From positions 1 to 37,625 of the forward strand of contig CAKQOG010000024.1 of the NCBI GenBank assembly GCA_934255485.1: a DNA stretch of 37,625 nucleotides, in the 5' to 3' direction. Source of the stretch: an uncultured Prevotellamassilia sp. (GTDB lineage: Bacteria; Bacteroidota; Bacteroidia; Bacteroidales; Bacteroidaceae). The position numbers and the translations under genes are program-made. Numbering within the stretch: the stretch's first letter is position 1; the number at the start of each line of letters is the position of its first letter. Below are positions 7,664-16,993 of this stretch, piece by piece. The notes beneath the pieces are model-generated. The model was not told the DNA's origin, searched no databases, and saw only the letters and a list, made by a program, of their open reading frames with translations.

Positions 7664-8206
7664 ATGAAAAATCTGAAAGGAACAAAAACAGAACAGAACC
7701 TTGCAGCAGCATTTGCTGGCGAGTCGCAGGCTCATACCAAGTATCAGTATTACGCATCGCAAGCCAAGAAAGATGGCTATGTGCAAATGGCAAACATCTT
7801 TGAGGAGACTTCGCGCAACGAAAAAGAGCATGCAAAACTGTGGTTTAAGTATCTGCATGGAGGTGCAGTGCCCACCACAACCGACAATCTAAAGGATGCT
7901 GCCGAGGGCGAAAACTACGAGTGGACCGACATGTATGCCACCTTTGCAAAGGAGGCACGCGAAGAGGGATTTGGGGAGATAGCTGCCAAGTTCGAAATGG
8001 TTGGAGCCATCGAAAAGGCTCACGAAGAACGCTATCGCCGTTTGCTCAAAAACATTGAAGAGGGCATCGTATTTTCGCGCAATGGCGACCGCATTTGGCA
8101 GTGTTCAAACTGCGGACACATTGTTATTGGTCCCAAAGCTCCAAAGGTATGTCCCGTATGTACACATCCACAGAGCTACTTTGAACTGCATGCCGAAAAC
8201 TATTAA
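7664..8206 (+). CDS. rbr: Rubrerythrin
   Basis: This cytoplasmic diiron peroxidase reduces hydrogen peroxide in anaerobes. The 180 residues match the classic two-domain form. The four-helix diiron domain has Glu20 in the GES motif, the first ExxH at Glu53-His56 and the second at Glu117-His120. The C-terminal rubredoxin-like domain has Cys147-x-x-Cys150 and Cys163-x-x-Cys166 to bind one iron. Spacing agrees with the Desulfovibrio protein for Glu20, Glu53 and His56. It lies 41 bases after a lipoprotein gene and ends in a clear terminator. No promoter was seen directly in front of it. In this group the gene usually belongs to the oxidative-stress response, but no OxyR-type site was identified here. 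Confidence 0.97.
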   Translation: MKNLKGTKTEQNLAAAFAGESQAHTKYQYYASQAKKDGYVQMANIFEETSRNEKEHAKLWFKYLHGGAVPTTTDNLKDAAEGENYEWTDMYATFAKEAREEGFGEIAAKFEMVGAIEKAHEERYRRLLKNIEEGIVFSRNGDRIWQCSNCGHIVIGPKAPKVCPVCTHPQSYFELHAENY

Positions 8207-8228
8207 AGCATAAGGCATTTGTTAAAAA

Positions 8229-8276
8229 AAAGAGAGCAAGTTACATGTAAATAGACTATGTAGCTTGCTCTTTTTT
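8229..8276. terminator. Bidirectional terminator after rubrerythrin
   Basis: AGAGAGCAAGTTACAT at 8231-8246 pairs with ATGTAGCTTGCTCT with a single mismatch. It is preceded by A-runs and followed by TTTTTT at 8271-8276. It lies between the convergent rubrerythrin and small membrane-protein genes and can serve both. Confidence 0.8.
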
Positions 8277-8298
8277 CATGTAAATAATTCAGAAAAAC

Positions 8299-8616
8299 TC
8301 ACTCCTCTTTCTTTAACATTCGCAAGATGCCTGAACGATAAAACGCTTGGCAGAACCATACAAAAAAGAGTGTGCGCCAACCCAAGCTGAGCGAAAAAGG
8401 TAGCAGAGCAAGCAATATGCTAACTTGTGCATATAGGGTGTAAACAGTTTGGCGTGGGGTAAAGTCTTTCTCAAAAAGAAAGGCATAGAACTTGCTCAAT
8501 GCAACTACTGTCGACGTTTTAGACAAGTAGGTAGTGAGTGCCGAAACCAGTGTGATAAGGTTAAAAAGCTGCGGGGCAGCATTCGTTTTATTCAGTGTTA
8601 AATCATTCTTTTGCAT
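8299..8616 (-). CDS. Small membrane protein, unknown function
   Basis: The 105-residue product has a polar, Asn/Thr-rich start and then hydrophobic segments near residues 18-30 and 62-95, the second rich in Leu, Phe and Trp. It ends in a charged tail (LRMLKKEE). It is probably an inner-membrane protein with two or three spans. I recognise no family motif and no catalytic residue pattern. It stands alone on the minus strand between convergent rubrerythrin and divergent queA. No clear TAnnTTTG element was found upstream. A real gene is likely because of its length and well-formed hydrophobic profile and the terminator shared with its neighbour. Confidence 0.6.
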   Translation of the reverse strand: MQKNDLTLNKTNAAPQLFNLITLVSALTTYLSKTSTVVALSKFYAFLFEKDFTPRQTVYTLYAQVSILLALLPFSLSLGWRTLFFVWFCQAFYRSGILRMLKKEE

Positions 8617-8843
8617 GGTGTAATTGGTTTTAATGTGTTTCTATATTGTGTTATTTGTTGATGTGTAAGCAGAAAATAGCGTGCAGATCTTCTTCATTAC
8701 AATGCAAAGGAAGAAATAAAATGTGACAGGATGCGTCGCTCGTGAAAATATAGTGTTAAAAGATAGCATAAAAATTTCCTTTTATTTTTATGTCGATGTT
8801 CAAATAAATAATAAATGCTTACACACATTATCATTCATTGCAG

Positions 8844-8851
8844 TAACTTTG
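8844..8851 (+). promoter_or_regulatory. Promoter -7 element for queA
   Basis: TAACTTTG followed by CA is an exact TAnnTTTG and lies 58 bases before the queA ATG. No TTTG was found at the matching upstream distance. The rest of the 8617-8909 gap is AT-rich with no other visible feature. Confidence 0.5.
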
Positions 8852-8909
8852 CATTTCAAAATAGTACAGACAAACAAAAATAACATTATCATACATATTT
8901 ATATAATAT

Positions 8910-10139
8910 ATGAACGACCCTAAACACATCCATATCGCTGATTACGATTATCCATTGCCCGACGAACGCATAGCTAAGTATCCTAAAGAGGTGAGAGACG
9001 AATCGAAGCTCTTGCTCTATAAGCATGGCGAAATATCAGAAGACACCTTTTTTAATCTGCCTAATTATATAAACAAGGGCGAACTGATGGTGTTTAACAA
9101 CACCAAAGTGATACAAGCTCGTTTGCACTTTCATAAGCAAACTGGAGCCTTGATAGAGGTGTTTTGTTTGGAACCACACACGCCTCACGACTATCAACTC
9201 AACTTTTCTACCACACGCCGAGTTACATGGACTTGTCTTATTGGCAATCTTAAAAAGTGGAAAGAAGGACGCCTTGAACGCAACATCCGCGTGGGCAACA
9301 AAGACATAGTGCTCACTGCCGAAAGGGTGGGAGTGAGCGGAACGGGCCATGAGGTGGTGTTTGATTGGGGCGACGATAGCATAGCTTTCTCAGAGGTGCT
9401 TGAGGCTATTGGCGAACTTCCCATTCCGCCATATCTTAATCGTGAAACTGAAGAGAGCGACCTTAAAACCTACCAAACCGTTTATAGCAAAATTAAAGGG
9501 TCGGTGGCTGCACCAACAGCTGGTTTGCACTTTACCGAAAGGGTGCTGAAGGCACTCGACGATAAAGGTGTTGAACGCAATGAAATCACGTTGCACGTGG
9601 GTGCAGGAACATTTAAGCCCGTAAAGAGCGAAGAAATAGGTGGACACCCCATGCACTCTGAATGGATAGCAGTGAAGCGCGAAAGCATTGAACGCCTATT
9701 GGCTCATGGTGGCAAATGTGTGGCAGTAGGCACCACTTCGGTGCGCACGTTAGAGAGCCTTTACTATGTGGGCGTGATAATTCATCGCAACCCACAAGCC
9801 CATGCCGACGACCTGCGTGTGCCACAATGGATGCCTTATGAATATGCAGCATCGCCCGAGACAAAACTCTCTACCATAGAGGCTTTGCAAGCCATTCTCG
9901 ACTGGATGAACCGCGAGCAACTGCCAGTGTTGCACACCGCTACACAAATCATCATAGCACCTGGTTACAACTATCACGTGGTGAAAGCCATTGTTACCAA
10001 TTTCCACCAGCCTAAGAGCACATTGCTATTGCTTGTTTCGGCACTTATTGGCAACGATTGGCATCGCGTTTACAACTATGCTCTTAACCACGATTTCCGC
10101 TTTTTGAGCTATGGCGATAGTTCGCTACTCATACCTTGA
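8910..10139 (+). CDS. queA: S-adenosylmethionine:tRNA ribosyltransferase-isomerase
   Basis: QueA transfers and rearranges the ribose of S-adenosylmethionine onto 7-aminomethyl-deazaguanine in tRNA, making epoxyqueuosine, the next-to-last step of queuosine synthesis. The 409-residue product shows the family hallmarks: an N-terminal DYDYPLPDERIAKYP segment, VFNNTKVIQARL near 60-72, AAPTAGLHFTERVL near 200, LHVGAGTFKPV near 230 and FHQPKSTLLLLVSALIG near the end. Proteobacterial QueA is about 355 residues; lengths near 400 are normal in Bacteroidales. The ATG at 8910 has AT-rich sequence and no Shine-Dalgarno in front. The following Nudix gene starts 23 bases after the stop, suggesting a shared transcript. 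Confidence 0.97.
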   Translation: MNDPKHIHIADYDYPLPDERIAKYPKEVRDESKLLLYKHGEISEDTFFNLPNYINKGELMVFNNTKVIQARLHFHKQTGALIEVFCLEPHTPHDYQLNFSTTRRVTWTCLIGNLKKWKEGRLERNIRVGNKDIVLTAERVGVSGTGHEVVFDWGDDSIAFSEVLEAIGELPIPPYLNRETEESDLKTYQTVYSKIKGSVAAPTAGLHFTERVLKALDDKGVERNEITLHVGAGTFKPVKSEEIGGHPMHSEWIAVKRESIERLLAHGGKCVAVGTTSVRTLESLYYVGVIIHRNPQAHADDLRVPQWMPYEYAASPETKLSTIEALQAILDWMNREQLPVLHTATQIIIAPGYNYHVVKAIVTNFHQPKSTLLLLVSALIGNDWHRVYNYALNHDFRFLSYGDSSLLIP

Positions 10140-10162
10140 AACATCCACAAAAAAACGAAAAG

Positions 10163-10678
10163 ATGAAAGCTGATAACGATGCTGAATGGTTGCCCATTGT
10201 AGACGAACAAGGCAACGTTACGGGCAAGGCCACACGAGGCGAATGTCACAACGGAAAGACTATGCTATTGCACCCAGTGGTGCATCTGCACGTGCTAAAT
10301 GAACAAGGTGAAGTGTTGCTTCAACACCGCCCAACATGGAAAACAATTCAGCCCGATAAATGGGATACTGCCGTTGGCGGACACGTAGATTATGGCGAGA
10401 CCATAGAGCATGCCTTGCGCAGAGAGGTGGGCGAAGAGATTGGTTTAACCGATTTCAGCGCAAAGTTTTTGTGTCGGTATGTTCATCAGTCAGACGTAGA
10501 ACGCGAACTGGTATATGTATATGCCACCCACACCGACAAGCTGCCAAAACGCTCTGACGAGGTAGACGATTTACGCTTTTTTTCGACAGAAGAACTGAAA
10601 GTTCGAATGGGAAATTCCTTTTTTACTCCCAACTTTGAAAAGGAATGGGAGATGCTCAATCAAAGGAATTTGTTATAA
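10163..10678 (+). CDS. Nudix hydrolase
   Basis: This 171-residue enzyme belongs to the Nudix superfamily, which cleaves nucleoside diphosphates linked to another group. The Nudix box is complete: Gly73, Glu79, then Arg87-Glu88 and Glu91-Glu92 in REVGEEIGL. The surroundings (WLPIVDEQGNVTG at the start, HLHVLNEQGEVLLQHR, KWDTAVGGHVDYGET) resemble the isopentenyl-diphosphate isomerase-like YfcD branch, whose substrates are mostly undefined. I chose the ATG at 10163, which is preceded by an A-rich tract. A TTG at 10136 overlapping the queA stop would add nine residues unlike the family. It lies between queA and a sugar kinase in a same-strand run. Confidence 0.9.
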   Translation: MKADNDAEWLPIVDEQGNVTGKATRGECHNGKTMLLHPVVHLHVLNEQGEVLLQHRPTWKTIQPDKWDTAVGGHVDYGETIEHALRREVGEEIGLTDFSAKFLCRYVHQSDVERELVYVYATHTDKLPKRSDEVDDLRFFSTEELKVRMGNSFFTPNFEKEWEMLNQRNLL

Positions 10679-10698
10679 CAAAATAAAAACATCATACA

Positions 10699-11538
10699 AT
10701 GTCTGACATAATCCTTATAGCCGATAGTGGAAGCACAAAAACCGATTGGCTACTATGCACCGATGGCACATCATTGGCACGTTTTAAAACACAAGGCATC
10801 AATCCTTATATGCTTTCAGATAGCCAAATATCCAACATTCTGAAAGAGGAACTTTTGTGCAAAGAGGGCTTTGTGCAACCACAAAAGGTGCGCTTCTATG
10901 GTGCGGGATGTAGGGGTGAGCAGTGCAAAATGCTCCAACGTGTGTTGTGCAAACTCATGCCACAAACCATAGATGTGGTGGTAGATTCCGACCTCGTGGG
11001 GGCTGCTAAGGCATTGTGTGATAATGCCGATGGTATAGCTTGTATTATGGGTACGGGCAGCAATAGTTGCCTATATTTAAATGGCAAAATCATGCAGAAT
11101 GTTTCGCCCTTAGGCTATATTCTTGGCGACGAAGGTAGTGGTGCCGTTTTGGGCAAACGCTTGATAGGTGATTTGCTAAAGAATCAGTTGCCCGAGGACA
11201 TAAAAAAGGCATTTTTTTACTGTTATCATTTAACTCTGGACGACATTATCCGAAGGGTTTATAAAGAGCCTTTTGCCAATAGATTTTTGGCCACATTTGC
11301 TCCGTTCTTGCACCAACACAAAGAGAATGAGGCTGTAAGAGCTTTGTTGCTTGATGAGTTTGCTCGTTTCTTTAAGCGTAACATAGACCTTTATCAGCGT
11401 AAGGACCTAAACGTTTCGTTTGTGGGCAGTGTGGCTTACTACTTTCAAGATGAACTAAAGATGGTGGCAAAGGCGCATGGCTATAACATTGGAAAGATAC
11501 TGAAAAGTCCACTTGACGGAATGAAAGGTGTAAAATAA
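10699..11538 (+). CDS. BadF/BadG-type ATPase, N-acetylglucosamine kinase-like
   Basis: The 279-residue protein has the actin-like ASKHA fold. The phosphate-1 loop ADSGSTKTDWLL lies at residues 8-19. GTGSNSCLYLNG near 119-130 and LGDEGSGAVLGKRL near 144-157 are the other nucleotide- and sugar-binding signatures. Related proteins of about 280 residues in Bacteroidetes are annotated as N-acetylglucosamine kinases that phosphorylate amino sugars released from cell wall or glycans. The exact sugar cannot be read from sequence alone. The gene starts 20 bases after the Nudix gene, so it is probably in one transcript with it and queA. About 120 bases separate it from the next gene. Confidence 0.85.
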   Translation: MSDIILIADSGSTKTDWLLCTDGTSLARFKTQGINPYMLSDSQISNILKEELLCKEGFVQPQKVRFYGAGCRGEQCKMLQRVLCKLMPQTIDVVVDSDLVGAAKALCDNADGIACIMGTGSNSCLYLNGKIMQNVSPLGYILGDEGSGAVLGKRLIGDLLKNQLPEDIKKAFFYCYHLTLDDIIRRVYKEPFANRFLATFAPFLHQHKENEAVRALLLDEFARFFKRNIDLYQRKDLNVSFVGSVAYYFQDELKMVAKAHGYNIGKILKSPLDGMKGVK

Positions 11539-11544
11539 AATATG

Positions 11545-11552
11545 TAAATTTG
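11545..11552 (+). promoter_or_regulatory. Weak promoter -7 element before the M64 peptidase gene
   Basis: TAAATTTG fits TAnnTTTG and lies in the 123-base gap. No TTTG stands at the usual upstream spacing. A start near 11559 would leave a leader of about 100 bases. Confidence 0.25.
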
Positions 11553-11661
11553 CAAGCTTGTTGCAAGTAACGTGCATTGCTTATTGGCTATGAACATAGA
11601 GTAAAACGAATATGCATGTTTGCACCATAGTGTTATGAATTGAAAAACATATACCTTATAT

Positions 11662-12939
11662 ATGATAAAACTTTTACACACCATAATTTTTTCGGCTCTG
11701 TGCCTTTCGCTATCAGCGCAAAATGTTGTAACCAATGTGCTGCCAGTGCGTACGTTGAGAGTGGATTATGACTTTTCGGGTAATGCCAAGATGCAACGCA
11801 TCTCTTTGGCAGAATTGTGTAGCTTTAAGGGATGGGCAGGGCGACATACCCACATGGACACAGTGCCCCTACGTGGTAATGGCGACATAACTATGACCGA
11901 CCTACATAGCGGTAAAACGTTTTATAAGCAGTCGTTCTCTACACTCTTTCAAGAATGGCTCACCACAGAAGAGGCCACTAAGGTGGACAAATCGTTTGAA
12001 AATACCTTTTTGCTGCCTATGCCATCAGACTCTGCAATGATAACGGTTCGTCTTTTTGGTTTAGACAATAAAGTAGCTACACAACTGCAACACGTGGTGG
12101 CTCCAACCGACATACTTATTCGTAACCTCGATAGCCGACCAATTACCCCACATCGCTATTTGCACAAGAGTGGTGATAGCACCGACAAAATAGATGTGGC
12201 AATAGTGGCTGAGGGGTATACGGCAGAGCAGGCAGAGAGTTTTTATGCCGATGCGAAGGTGGCTGTACAGTCTATCTTGCAGCACGAACCTTTTAAAACT
12301 TATGCCGACCGCTTTAACTTTGTGGCTGTGGCTGCAGCCTCGGCTGATAGCGATGTGAGCATACCCAAAGAGGGCAAATGGCGCAACACTGCGTTGAGCT
12401 CGCATTTCTCAACGTTCTACTCTGATAGGTATCTAACTACCTTGCACCAACGCGACTTGCACAATCTTTTGGTTGGTATTCCCTACGAGCATATCATTAT
12501 TTTGGCAAACACTTACACCTATGGCGGTGGCGGTATATACAATGCTTATACCCTAACTACTACGCATCATGCAGCCTTTAAACCTGTGGTGGTTCATGAG
12601 TTTGGACATAGTTTTGCTGGTCTTGCAGATGAATATTTCTACGACGACCAATACGAAAACTTTTACTCTTCTAACGTTGAACCTTGGGAACAAAATATTA
12701 CAACATTGCACGACTTTGCTGCAAAATGGCAAGACCTCTTGCCTAAGAAGACTCCGATACCAACGCCCAATAACCCTAAAAAAATGACCCAAATAGGTGT
12801 GTACGAGGGTGGGGGATACATGTCGAAAGGTGTGTACAGAGGCTTTCAAGACTGCCGCATGAAAACAAATGAGTGTAAAGACTTTTGTGCTGTTTGCCAA
12901 CGTGCAATAGCCCGATTAATTAAGTTTTATACAGAATAG
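11662..12939 (+). CDS. Secreted M64-family metallopeptidase (IgA peptidase M64-like)
   Basis: The 425-residue protein has a signal peptide (MIKLLHTIIFSALCLSLSAQ, cut near residue 19). After a beta-rich N-terminal domain to about 165, the catalytic domain begins with KIDVAIVAEGYTAEQAESF. It holds the zinc-binding motif HEFGHSFAGLADEYFYD from His312, with His312, Glu313 and His316 as ligands and base. This motif is diagnostic of peptidase family M64, founded on the Clostridium ramosum IgA protease. Bacteroidales encode many M64 members whose substrates are unknown, so IgA cleavage should not be assumed. Four Cys in the C-terminal part (near DCRMKTNEC and DFCAVC) may form disulfides. The stop lies just before ftsK. 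Confidence 0.9.
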   Translation: MIKLLHTIIFSALCLSLSAQNVVTNVLPVRTLRVDYDFSGNAKMQRISLAELCSFKGWAGRHTHMDTVPLRGNGDITMTDLHSGKTFYKQSFSTLFQEWLTTEEATKVDKSFENTFLLPMPSDSAMITVRLFGLDNKVATQLQHVVAPTDILIRNLDSRPITPHRYLHKSGDSTDKIDVAIVAEGYTAEQAESFYADAKVAVQSILQHEPFKTYADRFNFVAVAAASADSDVSIPKEGKWRNTALSSHFSTFYSDRYLTTLHQRDLHNLLVGIPYEHIIILANTYTYGGGGIYNAYTLTTTHHAAFKPVVVHEFGHSFAGLADEYFYDDQYENFYSSNVEPWEQNITTLHDFAAKWQDLLPKKTPIPTPNNPKKMTQIGVYEGGGYMSKGVYRGFQDCRMKTNECKDFCAVCQRAIARLIKFYTE

Positions 12940-12947
12940 TGAGTGAC

Positions 12948-15551
12948 ATGGCAAAGAAAACTATAAACAATAGCCGAAAAGGTAATAAACGAAACCTTGG
13001 TACGACACCTGCACCTATCAGCACGTGGAAACAACTGAGAAATAGCATTAAAGAGGGCAGACTGAAGGACTATGTGATGAGCGTGATAACGCAGACAGAG
13101 AACGTGAGGTTTGCCATAGGTATCTGCTTGTTGGGTATCAGTATTTTTCTGATTATTAGTTTCGTTTCAAACATATTTACGGGTAGGGCAGACTACACAT
13201 ACGTTACAAGCAATAGTGCTAACTTTGTGAAAGCTGCTAACTATGGTGGCAAACTTGGTGCCTATGTGTCGAACTATTTTATGGACACTTGTTTTGGCAT
13301 CTTTGCAGTGCTTATACCTGTGTTTATGTTCTTGGCAAGCCTAAAACTTATGGGAGAAGATAGCCGTATCAGATTGTGGAAATGGTTCCTTAACCTTTCT
13401 ATCATTATGATATGGGGCTCAGTGTTCTTATCACTCGTAAGCGAAATGTTGCCAAGTAAGATAATAAGCTATTTCAGCTTCAGACTGGGAGGTGGACACG
13501 GAGATTATGTGAAAAATATCCTTACAACCAACCTTGGTGGATTGGGGGCATGGATTGTGATGATTGCTACTGCTATCTTCTATTTAATGTACTTAACAAG
13601 CGAAACGGTTGAGGTGGTGCGCAAACTTATGCACCCCAAGGATATGATTAAAAATAAGCTTGCTAAAAGCCAAAGCGACGATAGTGAGTATGCCGATGAC
13701 GAAGCCGAAGCTATTGACGAACAGTATAACAACGATGTTGATGACGAGAATGCTGAACTTTCTTATACCGCTGATAGCAATGACGATGACAGCACTGATG
13801 CTGAAACTTCCGACGATAATAGCAACGCCATAATGCTTGATTTGCAAGCCGAAGCAAGTCAGACAACCGCTTCGGCTGATGCAAGCATACAACCCGACAA
13901 CATGGAAGTAACCGTTGCTAAAGAGAACGCTCAAGCGGAAAGTGGCAATACTACAACCCAACTCGACATTGCACAAACTGTAGTGAACGATAAGGCAAGC
14001 GGAAAGACTGTTGAAGAGGTTTTGGCGCAAGGACCCTACGACCCACGAGCAGATTTAAGTCATTACAAATTCCCCTCAATCTCTCTACTAAAGCACTACG
14101 ACGACAATGGCCCTGCCATTGATATGGCAGAACAGAATGCTAACAAAGATCGCATCATTACGGTGTTGCGCAACTTTGGTGTTGAGATATCGAGCATCAA
14201 GGCTACGATAGGTCCTACTATTACGCTTTATGAGGTAACACCTGCTCCTGGTGTTCGCATTAACAAAATACGTAACCTCGAAGACGATATAGCCTTGTCG
14301 CTTTCGGCTCTTGGCATACGTATCATAGCTCCTATTCCAGGCAAGGGCACCATTGGTATTGAGGTTCCAAACAAAAATCCACGTATCGTGTCGATGGAGA
14401 GTATCATCAATACACGCAAATTTCAAGACTCTACTTTTGAACTGCCAATAGCTCTTGGTAAAACGATTACGAACGAAGTGTTTATGGTAGACCTTGCCAA
14501 AATGCCACACCTATTGGTGGCTGGTGCTACGGGACAAGGTAAGTCGGTGGGTTTGAATGCTATTATAACTTCATTGCTCTATAAAAAGCATCCTGCCGAA
14601 CTTAAGTTTGTAATGGTAGACCCTAAAAAGGTTGAGTTCTCAATTTATGCACCTATAGAAAAGCATTTCTTGGCCAAGATACCTGAAGACAACGAAGATC
14701 CAATCATAACAGATGTAACCAAGGTGGTGCAAACTTTAAAGAGCCTTTGCCAACTTATGGATCATCGTTACGACTTGTTGAAAAAGGCTAAGGTGCGTAA
14801 CATCAAAGAGTATAATGCCAAGTTTAAGGCACGCACACTCTTGCCTAAATATGGGCATGAGTTTATGCCTTACATCGTGGTGATTATCGATGAGTTTGGC
14901 GACCTTATCATGACTGCGGGCAAGGAGGTGGAAATGCCTATAGCGCGTATTGCTCAGTTGGCACGTGCCGTAGGTATACACATGGTAATTGCTACGCAAC
15001 GTCCTACAACCAACATCATTACAGGTACTATCAAAGCCAACTTCCCAGCGCGTATGGCATTTAAAGTAATGTCGCAGATTGATAGCCGTACCATACTCGA
15101 CCAAAGTGGTGCCAACCAGTTGGTGGGAAAGGGTGATATGCTATTTTTGTGTGGCAACACCCCCGTGCGTGTGCAATGTGCCTTTGTCGATACCCCCGAG
15201 GTGGAAAAGATAAACGACTTTATTGCAGACCAACAAGGCTACCTTTCTGCTTACGAACTGCCTATTCCCGAAACGGATGATGATGCAAGCAGTAAGGGAC
15301 CAAACGACCTTTCGGGCGAAAAACTCGACGACCTTTTTGAAGAGGCTGCTCGTCTTATTGTTATTCATCAACAAGGTTCAACCTCGCTTATTCAGCGCAA
15401 GTTTGCCATTGGTTATAACCGTGCTGGCCGCCTAATGGATCAACTCGAAAGGGCTGGTATCGTAGGTCCTGTGCGTGGTTCAAAACCGCGCGAAGTGCTC
15501 TGCTCAGACGAAATGGATCTTGACAACAAATTGGCTGCTTTGCGAGAATAA
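12948..15551 (+). CDS. ftsK: DNA translocase FtsK/SpoIIIE family
   Basis: FtsK anchors at the division septum and pumps chromosomal DNA so that the termini can be resolved by XerCD. From the ATG at 12948 the protein has 867 residues. It shows four membrane spans within about 45-215, a long acidic linker at about 230-350 rich in Asp, Glu, Ser and Thr, the alpha-beta motor, and a C-terminal winged-helix gamma domain (LIQRKFAIGYNRAGRLMDQLE) that reads KOPS sites. The Walker A motif GATGQGKS is near residue 525 and the Walker B VVIIDEFGDL is near 643. A GTG at 12939 overlapping the previous stop is the other possible start, adding three residues. The junction with the peptidase gene is very tight, so they are probably cotranscribed. 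Confidence 0.97.
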   Translation: MAKKTINNSRKGNKRNLGTTPAPISTWKQLRNSIKEGRLKDYVMSVITQTENVRFAIGICLLGISIFLIISFVSNIFTGRADYTYVTSNSANFVKAANYGGKLGAYVSNYFMDTCFGIFAVLIPVFMFLASLKLMGEDSRIRLWKWFLNLSIIMIWGSVFLSLVSEMLPSKIISYFSFRLGGGHGDYVKNILTTNLGGLGAWIVMIATAIFYLMYLTSETVEVVRKLMHPKDMIKNKLAKSQSDDSEYADDEAEAIDEQYNNDVDDENAELSYTADSNDDDSTDAETSDDNSNAIMLDLQAEASQTTASADASIQPDNMEVTVAKENAQAESGNTTTQLDIAQTVVNDKASGKTVEEVLAQGPYDPRADLSHYKFPSISLLKHYDDNGPAIDMAEQNANKDRIITVLRNFGVEISSIKATIGPTITLYEVTPAPGVRINKIRNLEDDIALSLSALGIRIIAPIPGKGTIGIEVPNKNPRIVSMESIINTRKFQDSTFELPIALGKTITNEVFMVDLAKMPHLLVAGATGQGKSVGLNAIITSLLYKKHPAELKFVMVDPKKVEFSIYAPIEKHFLAKIPEDNEDPIITDVTKVVQTLKSLCQLMDHRYDLLKKAKVRNIKEYNAKFKARTLLPKYGHEFMPYIVVIIDEFGDLIMTAGKEVEMPIARIAQLARAVGIHMVIATQRPTTNIITGTIKANFPARMAFKVMSQIDSRTILDQSGANQLVGKGDMLFLCGNTPVRVQCAFVDTPEVEKINDFIADQQGYLSAYELPIPETDDDASSKGPNDLSGEKLDDLFEEAARLIVIHQQGSTSLIQRKFAIGYNRAGRLMDQLERAGIVGPVRGSKPREVLCSDEMDLDNKLAALRE

Positions 15552-15618
15552 AAACCATCTATCAGTGGCCTTGTATTAAGCTAATAATTATCCTAAATAT
15601 TCAGACAAACTCTTGTAA

Positions 15619-15634
15619 TGATACCAAAGTATCA
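15619..15634. repeat. Short perfect inverted repeat upstream of ugd
   Basis: TGATAC-CAAA-GTATCA has two perfect six-base arms around four bases. The same arms in the same order, TGATAC-N4-GTATCA, occur at the first unit junction of the 22-bp array at 6336-6440. It could be an operator for ugd or a coincidence. Confidence 0.3.
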
Positions 15635-15669
15635 AAATCAGTTCTATGTAGAAACCAAATCAATACGAT

Positions 15670-16992
15670 ATGCGTGATTTTAAAGACATAAAAGTCGCCG
15701 TAGCTGGCACAGGCTACGTCGGCCTAAGCATTGCGACCCTTCTCTCGCAACATCATCATGTAACAGCAGTGGATGTAATCCCCGAAAAGGTAGAAAAACT
15801 CAATAATAAAATATCACCTATTCAAGACGATTATATAGAGAAATATTTGGCAGAAAAGCCTTTGAACCTTACGGCTACACTCGATGGACGTACGGCTTAT
15901 GCCGATGCCGACTTTGTGGTGATTGCAGCTCCAACTAACTATGACCCAGTAAAGAACTACTTTGACACAAGTCATGTAGAAGAGGTTATCGACCTTGTAC
16001 TTGAGGTAAATCCTGATGCCGTAATGGTTATTAAGAGCACTATTCCTGTGGGATATACTCGTAGTCTTTACCTAAAATATGCACAGAAAGGTGTAAAGAA
16101 ATTCAATCTTCTGTTCTCGCCAGAGTTCCTTCGTGAGAGCAAGGCCTTGTATGATAATCTCTACCCCAGTCGTATCATTGTGGGCTATCCCAAGATGATT
16201 AGCCTTCCCGACCACGAAGAAGAAAACAAGGCCATAACCGCTATTACCAACGTAGACCAGCTTAAAGAGGCTGCAAAAACCTTTGCAGCACTTTTGCAAG
16301 AAGGCGCTATAAAAGAAAACATTGATACCCTCTTTATGGGCATGAAAGAGGCTGAGGCTGTAAAACTATTTGCCAATACCTATCTCGCCCTCCGCGTGTC
16401 TTACTTTAACGAACTTGACACCTATGCTGAGGTAAAGGGCCTTGACTCTAAAGCCATCATCGAAGGTGTAGGTCTTGACCCTCGTATCGGTACCCACTAC
16501 AACAACCCATCATTTGGCTATGGTGGTTACTGCTTACCCAAAGATACCAAGCAACTCTTAGCAAACTACCAAGATGTGCCACAGAATATGATGTCGGCAA
16601 TTGTAGAGTCAAACAAAACACGCAAGGACTATATAGCAGATGCGGTGCTGAGAAAGGCGGGTTGGTACGACTATTCAAGCAATAATCAATATGGAAAAGA
16701 ACCAAGCATTTGCGTTATTGGGGTATATCGCTTGACCATGAAATCGAACTCCGACAACTTCCGTCAAAGCGCCATCCAAGGCATTATGAAGCGCATTAAG
16801 GCAAAGGGCGCAGAGGTTATTATTTACGAACCCACGCTTGAAGATGGCACAACATTCTTTGGTAGTAAGGTGGTAAATGATTTGTCGGTATTTAAAGCCA
16901 ACAGCCATGCCATCATTGCTAATCGTTACGATGCTTGTCTTGACGATGTGAAGGATAAAGTATATACACGAGATATTTTCCGTCGCGATTAG
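15670..16992 (+). CDS. ugd: UDP-glucose 6-dehydrogenase
   Basis: This cytoplasmic enzyme oxidises UDP-glucose to UDP-glucuronate with two NAD+, supplying precursors for capsule or exopolysaccharide. The 440 residues include the NAD-binding loop GTGYVGLS at 13-20, STIPVGYT near 125, PEFLRES near 153 and the catalytic Cys288 in FGYGGYCLPKDTKQL. The C-terminal UDP-binding domain contains VIGVYRLTMKSNSDNFRQSA, with the RLTMKSNSDN stretch typical of this subfamily. UDP-N-acetyl-mannosamine dehydrogenases share the fold, but this pattern favours UDP-glucose. It stands alone, 118 bases after ftsK, with no glycan-synthesis genes beside it. An inverted repeat (TGATAC, CAAA, GTATCA) lies 36 bases before the start. 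Confidence 0.93.
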   Translation: MRDFKDIKVAVAGTGYVGLSIATLLSQHHHVTAVDVIPEKVEKLNNKISPIQDDYIEKYLAEKPLNLTATLDGRTAYADADFVVIAAPTNYDPVKNYFDTSHVEEVIDLVLEVNPDAVMVIKSTIPVGYTRSLYLKYAQKGVKKFNLLFSPEFLRESKALYDNLYPSRIIVGYPKMISLPDHEEENKAITAITNVDQLKEAAKTFAALLQEGAIKENIDTLFMGMKEAEAVKLFANTYLALRVSYFNELDTYAEVKGLDSKAIIEGVGLDPRIGTHYNNPSFGYGGYCLPKDTKQLLANYQDVPQNMMSAIVESNKTRKDYIADAVLRKAGWYDYSSNNQYGKEPSICVIGVYRLTMKSNSDNFRQSAIQGIMKRIKAKGAEVIIYEPTLEDGTTFFGSKVVNDLSVFKANSHAIIANRYDACLDDVKDKVYTRDIFRRD

Positions 16993-16993
16993 T

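Noticed and set aside
7371..7858. Minus-strand open frames across the lipoprotein and rubrerythrin genes
   Set aside because: They run antisense to two genes with clear domains and signals.
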